Below, piece after piece: positions 61,787-64,000 of a stretch of 64,000 bases of DNA. Position 1 is the stretch's first letter, and every line of letters begins with the position of its first letter. The notes beneath the pieces are model-generated. The model was not told the origin of the DNA. It saw only the letters and a program-made list of their open reading frames with translations, and ran no database searches. This stretch comes from Taenia hydatigena (lineage: Eukaryota > Platyhelminthes > Cestoda > Cyclophyllidea > Taeniidae). The translations under genes were made by a program, and so were the position numbers. Location: contig JADWOT020000001.1 of the NCBI GenBank assembly GCA_036345935.2, forward strand, positions 11,507,166 to 11,571,165, read 5' to 3'.

Positions 61787-64000
61787 AAACGTAGTGATTC
61801 TTGTCAGCATATGTTTGAAGGGTGATTGCAAGAATCGTGGCTGGCAGAACCATCCTCGATTGCGGCGTTTTAAAATACCTTGGTGGTGTGTTACAATTAA
61901 TGAGGCGTAATTGGTTAATAAACTGAAAGCATACATACAAAACAGCTTTTAAGTAAGTAAAATCGGTAGATGAGAGATGTGAGGATGGCTAGCATTGCAT
62001 GTGGCTCGTCCTTGATAACCAATACAATTACTCTCGAAAGACAATTCTGCTTTAAATGGATGCCTAGGACAGTGAGGCTTAATGCTTCAGAGCTACCAAC
62101 TTGGGCAATCTCTGAGCAGGAGGTCAGAGCAGATGTTTTGGTCAGTGCTCAAAAATGAGTATGTAGGGAGACAATGGGTTCCGACATGTGACAAAATGGT
62201 AGCGGGTGAAGAAAAGTGTTACCGGTAAGAAATAAGTCTTAACTGCCTATAGAACTGGTTTAACATTAACAATAAAATTCTTAGTAGTACTAGGCTTGAA
62301 GGACATGCAGATTTAAGGTGGGTCAATGGCACGAGGCTAAGGGCGAGTACAGCGATATGGACAGGTCAGGCTTTAGACACGTGACCAAAGCAATCTGGAG
62401 GAAGAGCAAATAAAGCGACAATGGGAGTCCAGAAATATGACAACAAGCTCTAACAATCAACGCATCCGTAGACTGTTATGTACGCTCAGTTAGCAAGCTA
62501 TGTATGTGCAAAATTAACACCGGTGTCAAAACAGCAGCTATGTATCTACAGATCCATCCACGCATCAATCGATCACTCATCCACATCCGTGGCCGTTTAG
62601 CTATCCTTTAGTAACCACCTATTTCTCCTTGGTTATAACATCATTGTACGCAACTGCAAGCGTGTAATACTCGCAAATGCTTTTCAAAGAGCTTAGCAAC
62701 AAGAAAGATTATCCTCTTTCTTTGTCAAATTGCTGTGGTTCTATGAAGCTAGCTCATAAGAGGAACAGCACTTTGAATGCGTTTCAATGAGTGACCTCCG
62801 GCTTGTCGAATAACTATAGTTGCAGTTCCAGAATTTGATGTAAGCAGTGCTGCACCTCTTACGGCCAAGCACTTTAATCTTAAAGTGCTGTAACATTAAT
62901 ACTAAGGAAACATTTTACGTTGCATTTCTACTAAAGCGAAATGCATCCAATTTATGAGAATTAAATGACCTGCTTGAAAAGGCATTCTGAATTGACCCCT
63001 AATTTGCACCTCGTTAACACTTCTGATTATCGAATACTTTGAAATGATAGACCTTATGAAGCAGGCGTAAAGGCTGGTATATATTTCATGCTCATTGGTT
63101 GTAAAGGCCGATAAATAAAGAAAGCGTATTCAGTGCGGTTAAAGCTTTTGTTAGAGCCCGACGTGAAGCGAGGGCTGCATTTGCTTGTTAGGTCGTAAAA
63201 TGAACGCTCACTGGAATCATTTTGCCTTCGAGATCGTGATTGGCTCTACTTTGTGATTGTAGGTAGACGAAAGTGCCGTGAGTTGGTCCTCCGGTTATGC
63301 TCTTGAGGAGCGACATTGATGTCTCCCAATGAAACTAATCGTCTCCGATATTCCAGATTACGCCACTACTGGTATCGCGCTAACTGCAACCTCCTTCCGC
63401 TTGTGCTTTGTAGTAGGGGTTGTGAAATGTGTCATTTGTCTAAGATGCCTGATGGTTCTTATGAGATTTCTTCAATATCTTATGCATAGCCTGCTCCTTT
63501 AAAGCCGTCCGTGCTTATTCCTCTGATTAATGTCTGCCACGTCTTAGTGAAAATGACTCCATTAAATAACCAGGGCTGCCTTTCCTTACTCACTTCTCAT
63601 CTCTGCCTTTGGGATTTGTTTACATCATTAACATCGTCGCTGGAAAAATCCGATTTTGTACTTTGGTTTGGGTAAATTTCGTCTTTCATAATTCTAAGTG
63701 AGAACTAAGAGAAAAATTGGAAATATGGAGCTGCCATTGCGACAATCTACTCTACTGTTCTGGGCAAGTGTAAATTCGTTCACAGCTACCGCAGTCAAAT
63801 ACCGGAGCGACAAATGGCTGCCAGTAAAATTATGCCTGAAATTTATGGTAATGATGTCACTTCAACTTTCGATGCCGGCCATGCTGGAGTGGAGGCAAGA
63901 TGTCCCTTCTACAATTGCAGCATCTTGAATTTCTTGGAATGCCATAAAATGCGGAAGAAAATGTTTCTGAATGAGGGCTAGTGCATAACGTTTCTAGTCC
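61787..64000. other. Terminal region, nothing recognised
   Basis: No supportable gene, RNA gene or aligned repeat copy was found in the last 2.2 kb. Confidence 0.4.

Noticed and set aside
1..64000. Retroelement enzymes, tRNA/rRNA genes, CRISPR arrays, prokaryotic operons
   Set aside because: No YxDD-type reverse transcriptase, integrase or transposase motif was seen, no cloverleaf that I could support, and gene structure is plainly eukaryotic.

Overview
The window looks like a repeat-rich piece of animal nuclear DNA, most likely from a parasitic flatworm (cestode or trematode; a tapeworm is my best guess). Genes are split by introns with GT..AG borders and use the standard code. One gene has several introns of only 32-44 nt, a size class typical of flatworms. 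There is no operon structure, no Shine-Dalgarno signal and no long open frame apart from those described. The species call is inference; no marker gene here settles it.

Layout. (1) 1-3.6 kb: nothing recognised. (2) 3.6-7.7 kb, + strand: a five-exon spermidine synthase gene with a one-base frame break in exon 1. (3) 7.7-26.5 kb: mostly unassigned, with a decayed fibronectin type III (FN3) exon near 12.7 kb. (4) 26.5-27.6 kb, - strand: an HSP70 pseudogene. Near 29.1 kb (-) lies an orphan exon-like frame I cannot name. (5) 30.4-51.8 kb: a repeat complex. Its outer arms (about 30.4-35.75 kb and 46.6-51.8 kb) are diverged inverted copies of the same sequence of about 5.3 kb. Between them is a young, nearly perfect inverted repeat (37,556-39,268 and 39,913-41,625; sum of paired coordinates always 79,181). 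Each arm carries an intact histone H2B gene. The 644-bp centre holds only the 3' half of an H2A gene with its histone stem-loop, plus a promoter-like stretch that leads to no gene. A tandem array of about 10 x 53 bp sits just outside the left arm. A broken Asp/Gly-rich secreted-protein frame crosses the outer edge of the right arm. (6) 56.3-58.9 kb, + strand: a complete ten-exon Kelch-like (BTB-BACK-Kelch) gene of 579 codons. (7) 58.9-64 kb: nothing recognised except one weak exon candidate.

The genes do not form a pathway. Spermidine synthase is polyamine metabolism, the H2B genes supply chromatin, and the Kelch-like protein is a probable CUL3 ubiquitin-ligase adaptor. The notable feature is structural: a fresh histone palindrome nested inside an older inverted duplication, with truncated histone parts trapped at its centre. 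An assembly artefact must be excluded before it is believed.
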